A DNA stretch of 64,000 nt from Neckera pumila (GCA_963969595.1 OZ018410.1:22368913-22432912), one strand, 5' to 3'; positions 11,563 through 24,961 are shown, counted from the stretch's first letter. Notes: generated by a model from the sequence alone, not told the origin. Made by a program: numbers and translations.

Positions 11563-11787
11563 CAGAGCTTCGGAGCAGAACTGAAACTTGAACTTACATG
11601 CGAAAGACCCAGGGTATCTGGTTAGGGCTGACGTGGGTATATATAACATCAAGCCCCAAAACCTAACTTCTGTTCTCTGTGACCACTTCGTCTTTGAGTT
11701 TGGTGTGCGAGTGGCTAAAGAATTCTAGCTGGATTTGGCTTAGTTGGTGTTTGTTTCGTGAATAGGAGGCGGGAAGAAGAGCTCAAG
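11563..11787. promoter_or_regulatory. Shared bidirectional promoter
   Basis: Only 225 bp separate the start codon of the minus-strand small gene (11562) from that of eIF3I (11788). A TATA-like run, GGTATATATAACATC at about 11633-11647, lies 72-85 bp upstream of the minus-strand ATG, a plausible distance for that gene. No TATA was seen for the eIF3I side. Confidence 0.55.
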
Positions 11788-14632
11788 ATGAGGCCGATTT
11801 TGTTGAAGGGGCACGAGCGGCCCCTCACGTTTCTCAAGTACAACCGAGATGGCGACTTGCTGTTCTCGTGTGCCAAGGATCACACGCCCACTGTGTGGTA
11901 TGCCAGCAACGGCGAGCGGTTGGGGACTTACCGTGGCCACAACGGCGCTGTGTGGTGCTGTGATATTTCTAGTACGTTTCTCCGACCCTTGCTCATGTTT
12001 TCAGAGTTTTCAGGGTTTTGGTCATGTTCGCGTGATCGTGGTTTGAACATTCTAGGTATAGGTTTTGTGTTGAGCTTCTGTGACTGTGGCGCTCAGGGGA
12101 TTCGACTCGCTTGGTGACGAGCTCGGCTGACCAGACTGTGAAGCTATGGGACTGCGAGACCGGTGTGCAACTATTCTCTTTCAACTTCGAGGCTCCTGCG
12201 AGAGCGGTGAGCTTCTCCGAGGGCGACAAGATGGTCGTAATTACCACCGATCCTTTCATGGAACAGCAATCAGCTATCCACATCAAGCGGATTGAAGATG
12301 ACAGGTCTCTGCGTAAGTATTTCTCTCCTCTTGGCTCTAGAATCTTTAGAATCTTACTTCTAAAAGCCCTTGTAAAAATTACTTGAAAAGAGGCTGTGCC
12401 GAGACACTTGCAAAGTTGCAATAGGGGTAGCAGGGTTTGGAACGAAGAAGCCTTCGGTGATGGAATAGTGATGGTGGCCACAGTATTAAAGTCGTTCACA
12501 GGGCTTTGATTTTGGCTTTCATGGCGAAAGGGAAATCTTAGGGTTTCTACCCTATCTTCGGATGTTTTCGGTTGTAGGTTACGCTTGCTGTGACCTAGAT
12601 TGTTCGAGATATCATTACATTATAGATTAGTATGCACCTTGCACGTTGCACCATTTTCATTGTAGCACAAAAATCTAAAGCACAAAAATATGAAAGAGCG
12701 CGTGTGAAGCATTTATTTCATTGTCACGGGAACCCGCATGCAAACTTGCTGATCAGGTACGGGATGAAAAAATTGTAACTTGAGCCGCACCCGACCTTGC
12801 TAACATAACATGAGCTCAAGATTGTGCGCCTAGTTATTTAGTCTAAACTCCATTTCTTGGTCCCTTTTCTTGGTTTAATGTTCATTAATTCCGAGGATGC
12901 TCAGGCAGCTCCTCCAGAAAGTTATGAGAGCCAATATTTTTATTCCATTCTCCAAAATAGTTATTTAATTTTCTGAAATCGGGTAACTGAATGGTGAATG
13001 CAGAAACGAGTGAGGATTTGCTGACCATCACAGGGCCCCAAGGCAGGATCAACAGAGCCATGTGGGGACCGCTCAACAAGACCATCATCAGTGCTGGCGA
13101 GGATGCTACCGTTCGCATTTGGGATGCTGAGGTATGTCTTAGCTGTTTTGTCGTCGCAAAAGTCTACGATTTTTGTTCACCGGGGAGTTTTGTGTGACAT
13201 GTCCCGTAATTTGTTCTTTGAGATGTCCGATGGAGGAGTTTCTATGATTCAATCTTCATTTTTATTTGCAAGTTTTTTGTTGAGCGAATGCACCTGTTTC
13301 ATTAATAATAACCATTAGATTCTTGGAACTTTGTTCTACTTTTGTAGTGATCTTAGAACTCTGGAATACTAGAGGGTATTTGTAAAACGTAAAACTCTAA
13401 CTTTAATCAGTTTATTAAGGCACTTGGTGCATCTTTATTTGCAGACAGGCAAGTTGTTGAAGGAAAGTGATCCTGACACAGGCCACCAGAAAGTGATTAC
13501 ATCAATGGCCAAGTCAGCTGATGGCTCTCACTTCATCACTGGATCTCATGACAAGACAGCAAAGCTATGGGATATTCGAACCTTGAAAGTACTCAAGACT
13601 TACACCACGGAGCGGCCTGTGAATGCTGCTGCAATTTCCCCCCTCCTTGACCATGTATGTCCTGACTACTCTTTTGTATGATCTTGTTCATGAAGCTGAA
13701 AGTTGCAGGGCATTCAATTTTCTTTCTTGCTTGAGAGAGAAGTGGAGGTCATTGCTGATTAATGCTGGCGACTGTCATAGAATATATTCCAACGAATTCT
13801 CAGGTAGAATCGTTTTCTTATTTTTCTCAGGTCGTCATTGGTGGTGGTCAAGAGGCTTCTCAAGTGACAATGACCAGCACACGATCTGGAAAGTTTGAGG
13901 CCAAGTTTTTCCACAAGGTGACATTCTCCCTGTGTCTTGATTATGGCATTGTTGCACTCCTTTTATCATTTGTTCCTCAGATTTTGTTTGGACTTTGTGA
14001 ATCTTAAAAGATACATGGCATCATGCATTATTCTTTTGTGAGGTCTCTCACATTCAGCCTTGGTTGCAGAGGATGTCCCTTTTATCATTACTTGTGCCAA
14101 ACAAAAATTAGTTTCAAAGGAATTTGAACGGGATCTTCACTTACCGTCATGTGTAATGGTCTGTGCAGATCTTTGAAGAGGAAATTGGTGGTGTGAAGGG
14201 TCACTTCGGGCCTATTAACGCTCTGGCATTCAATCCCGACGGTAGAAGGTGCGCTTCTTGTGAATCAGTGTAGTTGTTTCTCAAGATTTTTCCTCGATTT
14301 TTTTTTCGGTGAAACTGATCAATTGAAACTTTTCCTAGTAAATCCATAGAGAAGATCGCCTTTGCAATATTTTATACCCCAGTAAAGTGTGGATTGTGTT
14401 TTCGAATATAAAGTTAGTGTGAAGCAAGATCAGAACGACTTGTTTACTGATGGCTTTTTGACTCTATAAGGCTCCTTTGGCTACTGCCATGATTTTATCT
14501 GATTTTGAACCTGTAATAGTTGGCACTAATGTGGTGTATCTGTTATGTTCATGCAGTTTCTCCAGTGGCGGTGAAGATGGCTATGTCCGAGTGCACTTCT
14601 TCGATGCAGATTACTATCATATAAAGGTCTAA
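11788..14632 (+). CDS. TIF3I1: Eukaryotic translation initiation factor 3 subunit I (WD40 protein), 326 aa
   Basis: This is a subunit of the eIF3 complex, which helps 40S subunits recruit mRNA; it acts in the cytosol. Exons are 11788-11971, 12097-12312, 13004-13131, 13445-13654, 13831-13917, 14169-14248 and 14557-14632. They total 981 nt and phases agree at every junction. The length, 326 aa, fits the plant family (about 328). The N-terminus [20 protein letters not shown] is hallmark sequence. WD40 repeats follow: [37 protein letters not shown] and [13 protein letters not shown]. The family motif [19 protein letters not shown] is intact across exon 6. The C-terminus is YYHIKV. The ATG at 11788 is set by family alignment; an upstream in-frame extension to 11758 is not needed. 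No lesion was seen. It is divergent from the small gene at 9866-11562. Confidence 0.96.
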
Positions 14633-15479
14633 GATTTGACCAGCTTGTCGAAAGATTGTCGAACTTGCGAAACATCAGATCTAAAATTATGCCTCAAACA
14701 GGTCATACAGACCTTAGAGTTATTCTCCAGATATTGTGTTCATTTGGTTTTACCAAGTAGCACAAGTTTTGCACCTTACTCTGGCTTGGAGATTGAAGAA
14801 CCATTGTTTCACAAGCTCAGCAGATACATCTATCCGGAATTTGGGGTTGCAGAGAGCAGCTGAGTAGTGACAGGTGCTAGCATTGTTCCGTGAGAGCGTC
14901 AGGGATGAGTTCGCTGATACAGAATGTTGTATTAGCCTGCCCACTTGCTTGTTTTTCAGCATTGAAAGCACTGGGACTGATAGCGTCATATGTATTTCAA
15001 TCCTTTTTTACTTATTCGAGCTACCGCAGTCACTGGCAACACTCTCTGGTCATGGAGGTTTTGCTCTCTAGTGTTAATATCTTTATGATGCACTTCAAAA
15101 TGGTAGAATCATGGGCTTGGTAGACTAGCCAAATGACCACATAAGTGACCCAAGATTGGTCTTAAGACGTAGGTTGTCTTCTTAGTCAAGTTTGTCACAT
15201 GTTAGAACTATTTATAAATTAAAAGTTTATTGAATCTTTACCTCACCAATTTTGCATTCATACATAGAAAGGTTAATTTTATACAACAATAGAAACCATA
15301 AAGTTGAGCTTCAAAGTATATATTAATATGTATTGCACTAAGTAGTAATACATGTAATGTACAAGACCTTGTAATCAAGAACCTTAACCAATATGGGTAG
15401 CAGATTTTAAAGCTATACTATCAACATGTGAGGTCATACAATGTTCACAAATTTTTATTTGTCATAAGTCTGTCCATTT
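14633..15479. other. eIF3I downstream region, no further gene
   Basis: Probably contains the eIF3I 3' UTR in its first few hundred bases (inferred). Frames at 14636-15123 overlap on both strands, lack domains and are judged non-coding. Confidence 0.5.
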
Positions 15480-15735
15480 GCCATTTTAGGTTTATACTAG
15501 TGTGCTCAGGCCCGTTCTCCAATTTGGCCTGATTTTGTGAAAAAAAAACAATTCTTCCCCCAAATATCATTTTAAGCAAAAAAAAAAAAAAAAAAAAAAT
15601 TATTTTTTATTTTTTTCAAAAATGATGTGGCACCATTTTGACCACATCAACAAGTAGTTATCTTGCGTTCCCAAAGTCTGGCAATGCAAGATAACTTGCA
15701 ATCTTCCAAAGGCCCCAAATCCCTTCTAATGCTTT
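15480..15735. mobile_element. Diverged relative of the nested MITE at 35176-35467
   Basis: The order of motifs matches the 35.2-kb element: AGGCCCGTTC, then an A-rich run, CCAAATATCATT..AAGCAA, a long poly-A/T, GATGTGGCA, GACCACATCA, GCGTTCCCAAAGTCTGGCAA and CTTCCAAAGGCCCC. Terminal repeats are not clear here, so the ends are approximate. Confidence 0.45.
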
Positions 15736-17168
15736 TAGAATTTTTCACAATTTTTGGATTGATTTAATTTCCAATCAAAAAATAAATAAAAATGGAATAG
15801 ACATGTCCAATTTCATATGTCAGTATGCTTATTTAGGATTTATTACAACTTTTGGAGATCTCTTAGACGATTTTTCGAATCAAGAAGTAGAATTGTGAAG
15901 ATTTCTTCAATTGTGATTAATGTAACCAATGCCCCTTGTAATATTAGTCATATTAATTACAATATACTAAAATTTATACAACTCTTTAGTGGAGGGGTGA
16001 AATTTTCTTAGAATTTTCATACTTTTAAACTATGTAATACATCTAGGTGCAAATTTGTGTGATCATTGGACACTTTTAGATTTTTTCAAAATTTGGGTTT
16101 AGAAGGAGATCGCCAGACAATAGCTTGTGAAGGATGAGTGTGGCCAGGGTTATTTTTTTTTGCTTTTTGGTGCTAGATTGCACCAAAAAAATTATTTGGC
16201 TAAAAAATGCCTTAAAAAATGCCAAAAAAATTGGATGAAATTGCTAGATTGTAGATGAAAACCAAATAATAGACATGTAATATGTACTAATTTGATCTTT
16301 TCTATCCAATATGTGGATGAATGTTGAATTTTGAACACCACTAGAATTTTTTATATCACCACTTTGGCACTTCTTAAAAAATGAAAAAAAAATGCCCTGA
16401 TTGTGGCTCTCCACAACAACCTTCCCCTGCCACATTGCCTCTGAGTCACATATCAACTACCACTAAAGAAGTCTTTGTTGGGCCTCTTTGTCTTTGTTCC
16501 GGGCTTCAATAGGTTTTCCAACCCCACCTTAATAATTAAGTCCCTGACTTTGCCACTCCCCTTGAAAATCCATACGCGCTTGAGGGTTGCAAGAAATACT
16601 CTTACGATATGCACCCCAAAATTTGCCCCTGACCTAAAACCGCCATCAATTATGTACCTATGTGGAAGAAATGATTTTAGAACCAAATTTTGACCCTTCA
16701 TAACTTTTGCATATTATATCCAAATGTTGTGTTCTTTGGTGCACTGGAACCTCCTTTCACTTGACAACAAGAAAATATGAAAATTTGACCAGTCTAAATA
16801 TAGTAACTAGGCACAGTATCAATTTTGGCGGATTTGAATGTACCCACCTTAAGTCCTAATGGGATAAGTATGCCCGTACTATCAGGAAATTCGAAGGACA
16901 TAACGGAGTATTTAGCAGCAACAATCCGCAACGTGCAAAAACCCAAGCCAGAACTGAATTCTCCCTTCGCAAGTACATCGCATTCATAGCAAATCCTTTC
17001 ACCCCTGCCATGCGTCCCCATCCTGCATCCCATCAAAGCACAATCGCATCGATATACTACACTCGTCCAACAATTCTCTTAATCCCGAACCGCCCCTGGC
17101 CCCCTCCTAATCAAATGCATCTCTCCTCCCCTCCAAATCACTCACACCCCGCAACGAAACCTGGAGCC
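15736..17168. other. AT-rich spacer upstream of the TolB-like gene
   Basis: No gene was recognised. Composition turns GC-richer after about 16900, approaching the start codon at 17169, consistent with a promoter/5' UTR region. The frame extending upstream of 17169 to 17010 has no start context or conservation signal and is left out. Confidence 0.45.
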
Positions 17169-20100
17169 ATGGCGATGGCGATGGCGATGGGGATCCTGTT
17201 GTTTGCATCCCACGCAGCAGCAGCAGTAGCATCGTCCACCGGAGGCATGATAGGATGCTCCACTTTCGGTCGATTGAGCTTCGATTTCGATGTGTACACT
17301 CTCGAGTTTCCTGCCCACGTCACAGAGTTTCTCAGTGAGGACTTGTCGGGGGGGTTGGTGGAGACGCGCGTGACGTTGGGGGAGTCTGTGAATTACAATG
17401 CGCAGCTGGTGGAGGCGCACTGGGAATCAGCTGTTGGGCAGAGGTTGAGAAGCCATGGGCATGGCGTAGGACCGGGGCCTGTGGTGGAGGTGGTTGTTTA
17501 TGTTTCCGAATTGGAAGGCAGTCCGCAATTGTATCTCGATATTCCATTGCCAGCGAAAGGTAAGGTTCTTAGTCGCCATTTGCATTGCAGGATTCGAATT
17601 GTGACATAGCCGGGCAAGATTTGTATTGACAAGAGTTTTAGGGGTTGTCTAGGCCCTAATGGTGTAACAGGATTTTGATCTTTTTGTGAAAGGAAGAGTG
17701 AAATGTACTGTTTGTGGGTCTGGAGTTAGTGGTCAAGGAGACACTAAACATGTGGTTCTCTCCATTTGCATCCCAGAGTTCAAATTGTGCCATGGAAGGG
17801 CAGGATTGTATTGACAAGAGTTAGGGATCGTCTAGGAGTGCCGTTGTAACAAAGCTTCCTGAGAATTTCAATGCCCTAATGGAGTAAGAGGATATCGATC
17901 TCTTCTTGTGTTTCTCTCCATTTGCATCCAAGAGTTCGAACTGCGCTACGTCCGTTCAAAATTGTAGTAAGAGGAGTTAGGGATCGTCTAAGAGCGTCGC
18001 CGTACTAACTCTTCTTGAGAATTTTAATGCCCTTATGGAGTAACAGGATTCTGATCTTTCTTTGGGAGGAAGATTGGGATCTACTTCTTACGGACTTGAA
18101 ATAGCGGTCAAGGAGATACTAAACTAAAATGTGTTTATTTGTGAAAACCTCGTTAAACTTTTTCTCTTCTTCTCACTGTGCCTCAATGCTTCAAAGCTTT
18201 GTGTATTTTCCAGTTCATGCAAATCTGATTTACTCATATCTTTCACGAACTCTGATGCCGAAAATGACTTGTTGGTGGGGGTTTTAGGTTTAAAAAGAGA
18301 GCGTCCTATTGCGCTACGAGAAGCAGGCCTTGGGAATGGTGCTGCACCGAAGCCTTTCCTCAACGACAGGCCATCAATGAATGGCGACAGAATCATCTTC
18401 GTCTCCACTGAAGAAGACATTGGAATTCGTGTTCAGAGTTGGAATGCCATCTTCTCCTTGGATTTCAAAACCTCTATCACCAAGCGGCTCACTCCGCCTG
18501 GAGTCACCGATTTCAGCCCTGCTGTTTCGCCTTCTGGTACTACTACTTACTTTACTTCGATTGGAATGGCAATTTGATATCACTATTTATAATTTCTTAT
18601 ACAATATCAAAGGGTTTTGTTGAAAGTACATAAAGCCCATTTCCAATCAAAGATTTAACCAAGCCATGTGTACACCACTTGCTAGTAAGGCCAACTAAGT
18701 GTATGAATAGATGAATTCTTGTTGATAAAAGGGGTCAGTATAAGAGAGAGGATCAGGTCCCTAAGGGTTTCGTAGCCTCTACCTTAGAGAGATCCTTGTT
18801 GATATTGAATATTATGAGAATGCATGCATCCCTTCTGAAAGGGCTTTTGTATCCTCCACATTTAGAGAGATATTCATTGAGATTAAAATTTTGATCAGAG
18901 TATGAATTTCTCATGCAATTTCAAACTAGAAGGGTGTAGATCACACCAAGAATCAGTAATTAATCTGATTCCATTCAAAGATCAGTGACCATAGATAACG
19001 TATCCAAGTCCTACTTGCACTCCTTGTTTATAAGTCCGACCAACTGTATGAATAGATGAGTTTGTGATAGGGGTCAGTCGATAGGAGATGAAATGAGGTC
19101 CTCAACGGATTTTGGATCCTCTTCTTAATGAGTTGCTTTGAGCTGACAGATTCTGGTGTGCACAGGTGAATGGGTGGCAGCGGCATCTAACGAGGGACGC
19201 GGTTGGCAGCGAGAAATTGAAGCATTGAACTTGGACCTTTATGTTTTCAACGCCGTGGATGGCTCTGAAAGACGATTGGTAGTGAAGAATGCAGGTTGGC
19301 CCACCTGGGCGGATGAGAGCACCGTGTATTTCCACCGCCTTGCTGAGGATGGGTGGTGGAGCATATTCAAGGCTAATGCGTCTGATACCAGTGCCAATCA
19401 AGGTGGGGTTCCTTCCATTGCTTCCTGTATAGACCTCCATTTTATGTGCATTTGGTTTTCCTTTTTCTCTCACTGTTGTTTAAGCAAGTGGAACAAGGAA
19501 TCTTGTAGCTCATGGAAAGGTCAAGACCAAAATCAGCATATAGGGAGTCAGTTCTATTGGGAACACATTTTTTAGCTGGACTATACATTAAGAAGCCAGA
19601 CGCGGGTTCAGTGCTGACTAGGTTGTTCTCTTATGCAGAAGCTGAGCGGGTAACACCTCCAGGTGTGCATGCCTTCACTCCAGCAGCTTCAAGGTGTGGA
19701 AAGTGGATAGCAGTGGCCACTCGGCGAACATCATTTCGTCACATTGAGATTTTTGATCTGCAAACCGAGAGCTTCTTTCCCCTGACAGCTTCCATGCACC
19801 CCAGCACCAACCACTACAGTCCCTTCATATCTCCAAGCTCAAATAAGGTGGGATACCACAGATGCCGAGGCCTTGATGAGGACGCTGCTGAGACCGTGAA
19901 CCCCCGAATGGAGTACCAAGTTTCACCAATTCCAGGCGTTTCTCTTTACAGGATAGATGGCAGCTTTCCTGTGATGTCACCAGATGGGTCACTGGTTGCG
20001 TTTGTCAACAGCGGCAATGATTCAGCAGGTCTGGCCGTGATGAACTTGGACGGCTCCCAGAAACGGGTTGTTTACAAGGGTAGTGTATTTGGCTCAAATT

Positions 20101-21561
20101 GGGATCCTACAGGGAAGGGGACGGTGTATGCTTCCCAGGGGGAGGTGTTCAAAGGTGTGAAGACTCCTGTGCACATTGTGGCAATTCAGAATGCAGATGG
20201 GACGAGATCCTCACACAAATTCTTGACGAAAAAGGGAACGGGAAACAACGCATTTCCATCACCTTCTCCTGATGGCAAGTATATTGTGTTTCGTTCTGGA
20301 CGATCTGGTTACAAAAATCTGTATATTATGGATGCTGAGGGGGGCGAGGAAATGTATTTGCGGCGGCTCACTGAGGGTCATTGGAGAGATACTATGCCTG
20401 CTTGGTCTCCTGACAACGAATGGATTGCATTTTCGTCTAATCGGTATCACCCTACTGGTACGTCATGCACAGTCAATTGTGTCTCGTCTCGTCTTTTTCT
20501 GAACAAAAAGAAAGTTGTGTGATGGTGTGAACAAAAATGGTTCTAAAGTTAACGAGAAATGATTCATTGATTAGGATTAGGTAACTTCTGCCTAACCAAA
20601 AAGCTATTAATTTGCTCTAAGCTCTGCAAATCCTAATCCATCCCTTTGCAAGCAAGTCATAGATTAGTTCACCTGCACTTTAAATACTCCATTTAGATAT
20701 TTTGTCACCACCTCCTATTGGTCTATAGAAATATTTGAATTTTCCCTTTCTTGCGACCCTCCGACTGATATTCTTCAAAGAGTGGGTGTTACCTTTTTTT
20801 TTTAAGGCACAATTGTGCAGGGGAAGGACTTTTGAGTTATGATTTTCTCATTGGTAGAACATATTTTGCACAAGGGTCTATATATCTCTGTAACAGAGAA
20901 TAAAACTAAAGAGAGCATGCAGAACATGTAGTTAGTGATATCATCAAGGTTGAATAGGTACACCACAGTTTACTCATTTCTTTTCGTAGTTAACTTGCTT
21001 TTAATGTACTAACTCATGGTTTACTGCATTAAACTGGTGTTGTTTTAGTGAATTAGCCTTGCATGTGGTTGCTGCTTGCATGTGTTAAGGAATTGTCCCA
21101 TTGATGCAGGTGAACGGTCATTTTCGCTCTACCTCATCCGTCCAAATGGAACCGACCTTCACATGCTCTTGTACACTGGAATTGGTGGCCTGGCCGTGCA
21201 CCCACATTGGAGTCCGGATGGGAAGAGAATTGCGTTTGCGTCCAACTATGCGGGAGTGTCAGCTGAGCCAATTGCTTATCCACACGCTTATCAACCTTAC
21301 GGCACCATTTTTGTGATTAACGTGGATGGCTCGGGGATGACTCGGATGACTCACAATCCCTATGAAGATGGGACTCCCTCTTGGGGACGCCTTTCCCTGG
21401 CGAAAGCTGATGTTTCCAAGGAAGGCGATCCCACTGCCTGTAATTTTGAAGATGTGTGGTTTCTGAACAAGCGCTCGGTGAAAGTCAGGACTGGCCAATG
21501 TCAACGACCATGGGACAACAGTTTGCAATCCTCTGTGACTGGGAGCGTTCTCCAGGTGTGA
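17169..21561 (+). CDS. TolB-like / DPP6 N-terminal-domain-like beta-propeller protein, 715 aa, 5 exons
   Basis: It resembles the plant family represented by Arabidopsis At1g21670/At1g21680 (about 700 aa, biochemical role unknown; recalled, not searched). Exons are 17169-17559, 18288-18536, 19166-19402, 19639-20457 and 21110-21561, giving 2148 nt. Every intron interrupts after the first base of a codon. The start has a CCATGG context. A signal peptide is likely: MAMAMAMGILLFASHAAAAVA, i.e. a run of Ala/Met/Leu before SSTGG. Propeller-type repeats recur: DFSPAVSPSG, HAFTPAASRCGKWIA, GSFPVMSPDGSLVAF, NAFPSPSPDGKYIVFRSGRSG, TMPAWSPDNEWIAFSSNR and PHWSPDGKRIAFASN. The C-terminal motif YEDGTPSWGRL is present. 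No lesion was found. Exon 2's acceptor (18286-18287) has a weak pyrimidine tract and was chosen by phase. Likely extracellular or in the secretory path (inferred). Confidence 0.9.
17576..18120. repeat. Three imperfect tandem repeats inside intron 1 of the TolB-like gene
   Basis: Blocks starting CCATTTGCAT at 17576, 17762 and 17928 run colinearly for about 165-190 bp each. They share GAGTTAGGGATCGTCTA, CCCTAATGGAGTAA and GGTCAAGGAGA-type segments. The first block begins only 15 nt after the GT donor, so the array fills nearly the whole intron. Confidence 0.8.
18671..19140. repeat. Imperfect duplication inside intron 2 of the TolB-like gene
   Basis: The blocks at about 18671-18800 and 19010-19140 share CCAACT..GTATGAATAGATGA, GGGGTCAGT and GAGGTCC/CAGGTCC followed by CTCTACCTTAG- or CTCTTCTTAATG-type ends. 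The arrangement resembles the block repeats in intron 1. Confidence 0.65.
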
Positions 21562-23930
21562 AACTATGATGTGTGAAAGAACGAGAAAATTCACTTATAT
21601 CTTGTCTGTAATGTTCAGGATTAACCTTCAAAGAAAAGGTTTGACTCATGTTCTAGACACAACTTCAGACATGTTGTGAATAAACAGGTATGCTACGAGG
21701 TTGGCTCTTGTTGTAGGCACAACTTGAGACGTGTTGGAACGTGTTGTGAATACGGCGCTACCGCTACGAGAGGCTCTATCCCAGAAGTGCTTTTTGCTAC
21801 TCAAATTTCATCACGTTCGTTGAAAATATATTTTTTTTCAATGCCAGGTTTTCTTTCCTTTAGTACCAAGTCAATAAATTAGTTGCAATAGTATTCTGGA
21901 CTTTGTATGTGGACACTCAAATGGCTCTAATGGCTCTCTCTCATTGCACATTCTGTGTATATGGGCTATATAATTTGTCATATACTGTTTACGCATGTGA
22001 TTGGACAACTTCCACATGATAAGTTGTGAACACGTGGGACTTGTAATAGCAGTTTATTTGTCTCCCTAGGACCTAGGGATCATTAGAGAGGGTTGTCTGT
22101 TGGATGTAGGTGCTTGTTGACAAAAATATATTGGGAAGATTTGTAATAGTGCTAGTTTTTTAGTACTGAGCTAAAGGTCTGTTCCCACTTGCTCTTAGCA
22201 GGGGCATTGGAGAGCGGACTTTGCTACTTCGTTCTTTGTTGTTCACACATATGATGTTTAGTATTTTCTGACTCTACTTGGTATTCTATGTGGGAAACCT
22301 GAAGAATAGGGTGTTACGCTACTGTTATCTTACTTCCTCGAAAATTTAGGCGGGTATTTCAAAACTTTGAATCTGCAAAAGTGTAGATTTTAGGTCTTTG
22401 AGAACGGTATTTCATATTGCTGTACCTTGATGCACAACACGTAAGACCAAGCACCCTTGAACTTCTGGATACCCAACTTCTACTGGAGCATATTTTTGGG
22501 TTACGCTTGAGTTCGAGACGCAAGAGACAGGCGAAAGCTTGTGATACCAAACCAAAAGGACATGGAAATCTAAGGATGTGCTACTTGCATTGAAAATGAG
22601 CTAATTGGGATATCTGTATAGAAATCTTAAGGAAAAAAATTCTGCAATTAACTCAATTTCCAATGGCAATTTGAAGGAACATGGGAAGCAATCCAGATAA
22701 GATTCAAGCAACTCAACATCTTTTGGAACAATGTGAATCCCAATTCGAGGTGCAAACTTGTAAGAGGGATTGATCAATTGTAAACTTGTAAACCAAAGAT
22801 TTGGTGTGCTAGGCTGCCAAAAGGATTGTTGATTCCAATTTAGATGCTCAAAATCTAAATGACTAATAATTGAATGCCTATCAACTTAGTTCTTGGCTTC
22901 TAGTGTTGTTTAGTTGTTGCAATTTGTTTGCTTTGGAGTAATTAATTGAGGATTGGTTTTTAAATCTAAAAGAGATGATAAGAAGCAATACATACTTGTA
23001 AAAAAGTTTGCCCTAATTTCAAGGGTTATGAACTATCTACTCTAGTGAAATTAAATTCATAGCCTTGTATTTTTCAAATACATACTTGATGTCACATATA
23101 TAGCATATACATAAGGACTAAATTTAGTAGTAGACATTGTTAGGTTTTATGTATGTACACACACCTCTTATAAATTCTAAGAATGTCATATTGAGTACAC
23201 ATCTACGTAGGAAACTTCTACATATGAAATAGTAAATTACATAGAAGTGCATTTAGAAGTGCATTTGTTCCTTTGTAACATTACAAAAAGTCAAATTACC
23301 ATTACAACGAAAGGAGGCCACAGGAGGGCTGTTTCCCAAGTTGTAAATCAGCAGTGAAAAAATGAAAAAAAATATGAAAATGAAAATGAAAAAACTTAAA
23401 TAAAATTTTAGAATGGACTAAAAAATATTATCTGACATGACAATGTCCACTCCAAATCAAGTTCTAACTTGTAATTTCAAGTCTTGTCTTTCAAGTCTTG
23501 CAATTTGCTGATTTTTATTTTTTTTATTTTTTTATTCATTGGGCAACATTCCTTGCTGTCCTGAAACTCGTGGCCATCATCCAACCTCATTCTTCGAATG
23601 TGAAACACGAATGCATGATTCAATTTGTAATCCTTACATTAAATCACGCCAATGCTTTTCATAAATTGCAGTAAATTTTTGTTCAACTTCGTGTTATATT
23701 GGAATGAGAATCTAATTGCCCCATTCCCCAAATTGGAGTATCAATGCTTGCACCTTGCAACCTAAAGGACCAAGATGCTTTTTCACCTCAATGGTTGCTA
23801 GAATGTCTGGTCCTCATTATTTTTGCCACATAAACAATAACTTCATTTCCATTGGGAGCAGCCCCGGAAATTGGTTCAAAAAACACAGATACCATAAAAC
23901 ACAGCATAAAACATACCATGAATAATGAAA
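21562..23930. other. Intergenic region between convergent genes, no gene seen
   Basis: The first few hundred bases probably hold the 3' UTR of the TolB-like gene. The rest is AT-rich, and no domain or RNA gene was recognised on either strand. Confidence 0.5.
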
Positions 23931-23968
23931 AGATCCTCTAATGAGCTCCTCTAGCCATTAGAGGATCT
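23931..23968. repeat. 13-bp perfect stem-loop
   Basis: AGATCCTCTAATG (23931-23943) and CATTAGAGGATCT (23956-23968) are perfect inverse complements around a 12-nt loop that itself repeats CTCCTCTAG. It lies about 1 kb beyond the stop codon of the minus-strand DnaJ gene. Function unknown. Confidence 0.7.
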
Positions 23969-24961
23969 TCACATTAGCAGTAAAGACTCGTTTTCCTACC
24001 ACCAGAGTAAGTACATAATCAAATTAAAATACAAGAAAACGAATTTCCACTCCAAGGAATTCTGCCAGCTGAAGATAAATATAATTGCGGACAGCATGCG
24101 CTAAACCTCCGCGTGGACATTGACAAATATGAGGGCAATTAAGTTAACAAATTGTATATACAGAATAAATTGTCCTTGGTGCAAGCTCCTCAGGCAGGTC
24201 GCAGTTGTAGTTGTTCATCAGAAAATCACTAAAGCCGGTGAAGTATAAGCTTAGAAACTGCTGCCAGAATCTATGGACACAAACCAACACATGTGCTTGC
24301 TGAGACCAAAATCAGTAGAACAATCTCAAGAATGATTCCATATCTGCATGGCTGTCCCGAAGGCAAGACGAAGCTACGTACTCCGTCAATTGTCCTAGAA
24401 GAAAAGAAATATCATTACTCCATCTTGCTATTATACTGCGCACGAAAAAATACGCATAAAAAAGAGTAGTCAAACACAAAGATCTTCGGCTTGAAGGGAC
24501 GAGTACGAACAATAGAGACCGAGGCAAAGTACAGATTGTTCCTCGTCGTGGCATAAGAGCACTGGATTGAAAAGTCAATTTGAACCACGCAATCCTAAAA
24601 TCACAAGATTGCGCCATTTCAAATCCATGTGCGTATCCCACAATAAGGAAAGTCTCCCAAGCAATTTGCATAAACAAGCCGGTATATTTGTCGACGATCA
24701 TTGGAGTAGTGAAGCGGTCTTTACCTAGACAAGTTTGAAAGATCTCACTCCCAGCTGAAAGAGAGAAGTCGTCGAGATCAGCAACAACTTGTTGAGACCA
24801 TGTATTAGCAGGGGACTTGTTATCGCTGGTTCCGAGGTTAAAGTGTACAACTTATCGAAGCCGCAACCTTCAAAGCACCAACTTAATCTAGTTGTGAGAT
24901 TTAAATAAATTGTGAGATAATTAATCTCGGAACAGTTTAGCTCCAATCTGCAAACCCAATG
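23969..24961. other. Region 3' of the DnaJ gene
   Basis: Likely includes the 3' UTR of the minus-strand J-domain gene (inferred from position). The minus-strand frames at 24312-24946 have no domain. No other gene is supported. Confidence 0.4.

Noticed and set aside
12111..12499. Antisense and frame-shifted ORFs in the eIF3I locus, including 11993-12499 minus
   Set aside because: Shadows of eIF3I exons and introns; the plus-strand exons account for the open reading.
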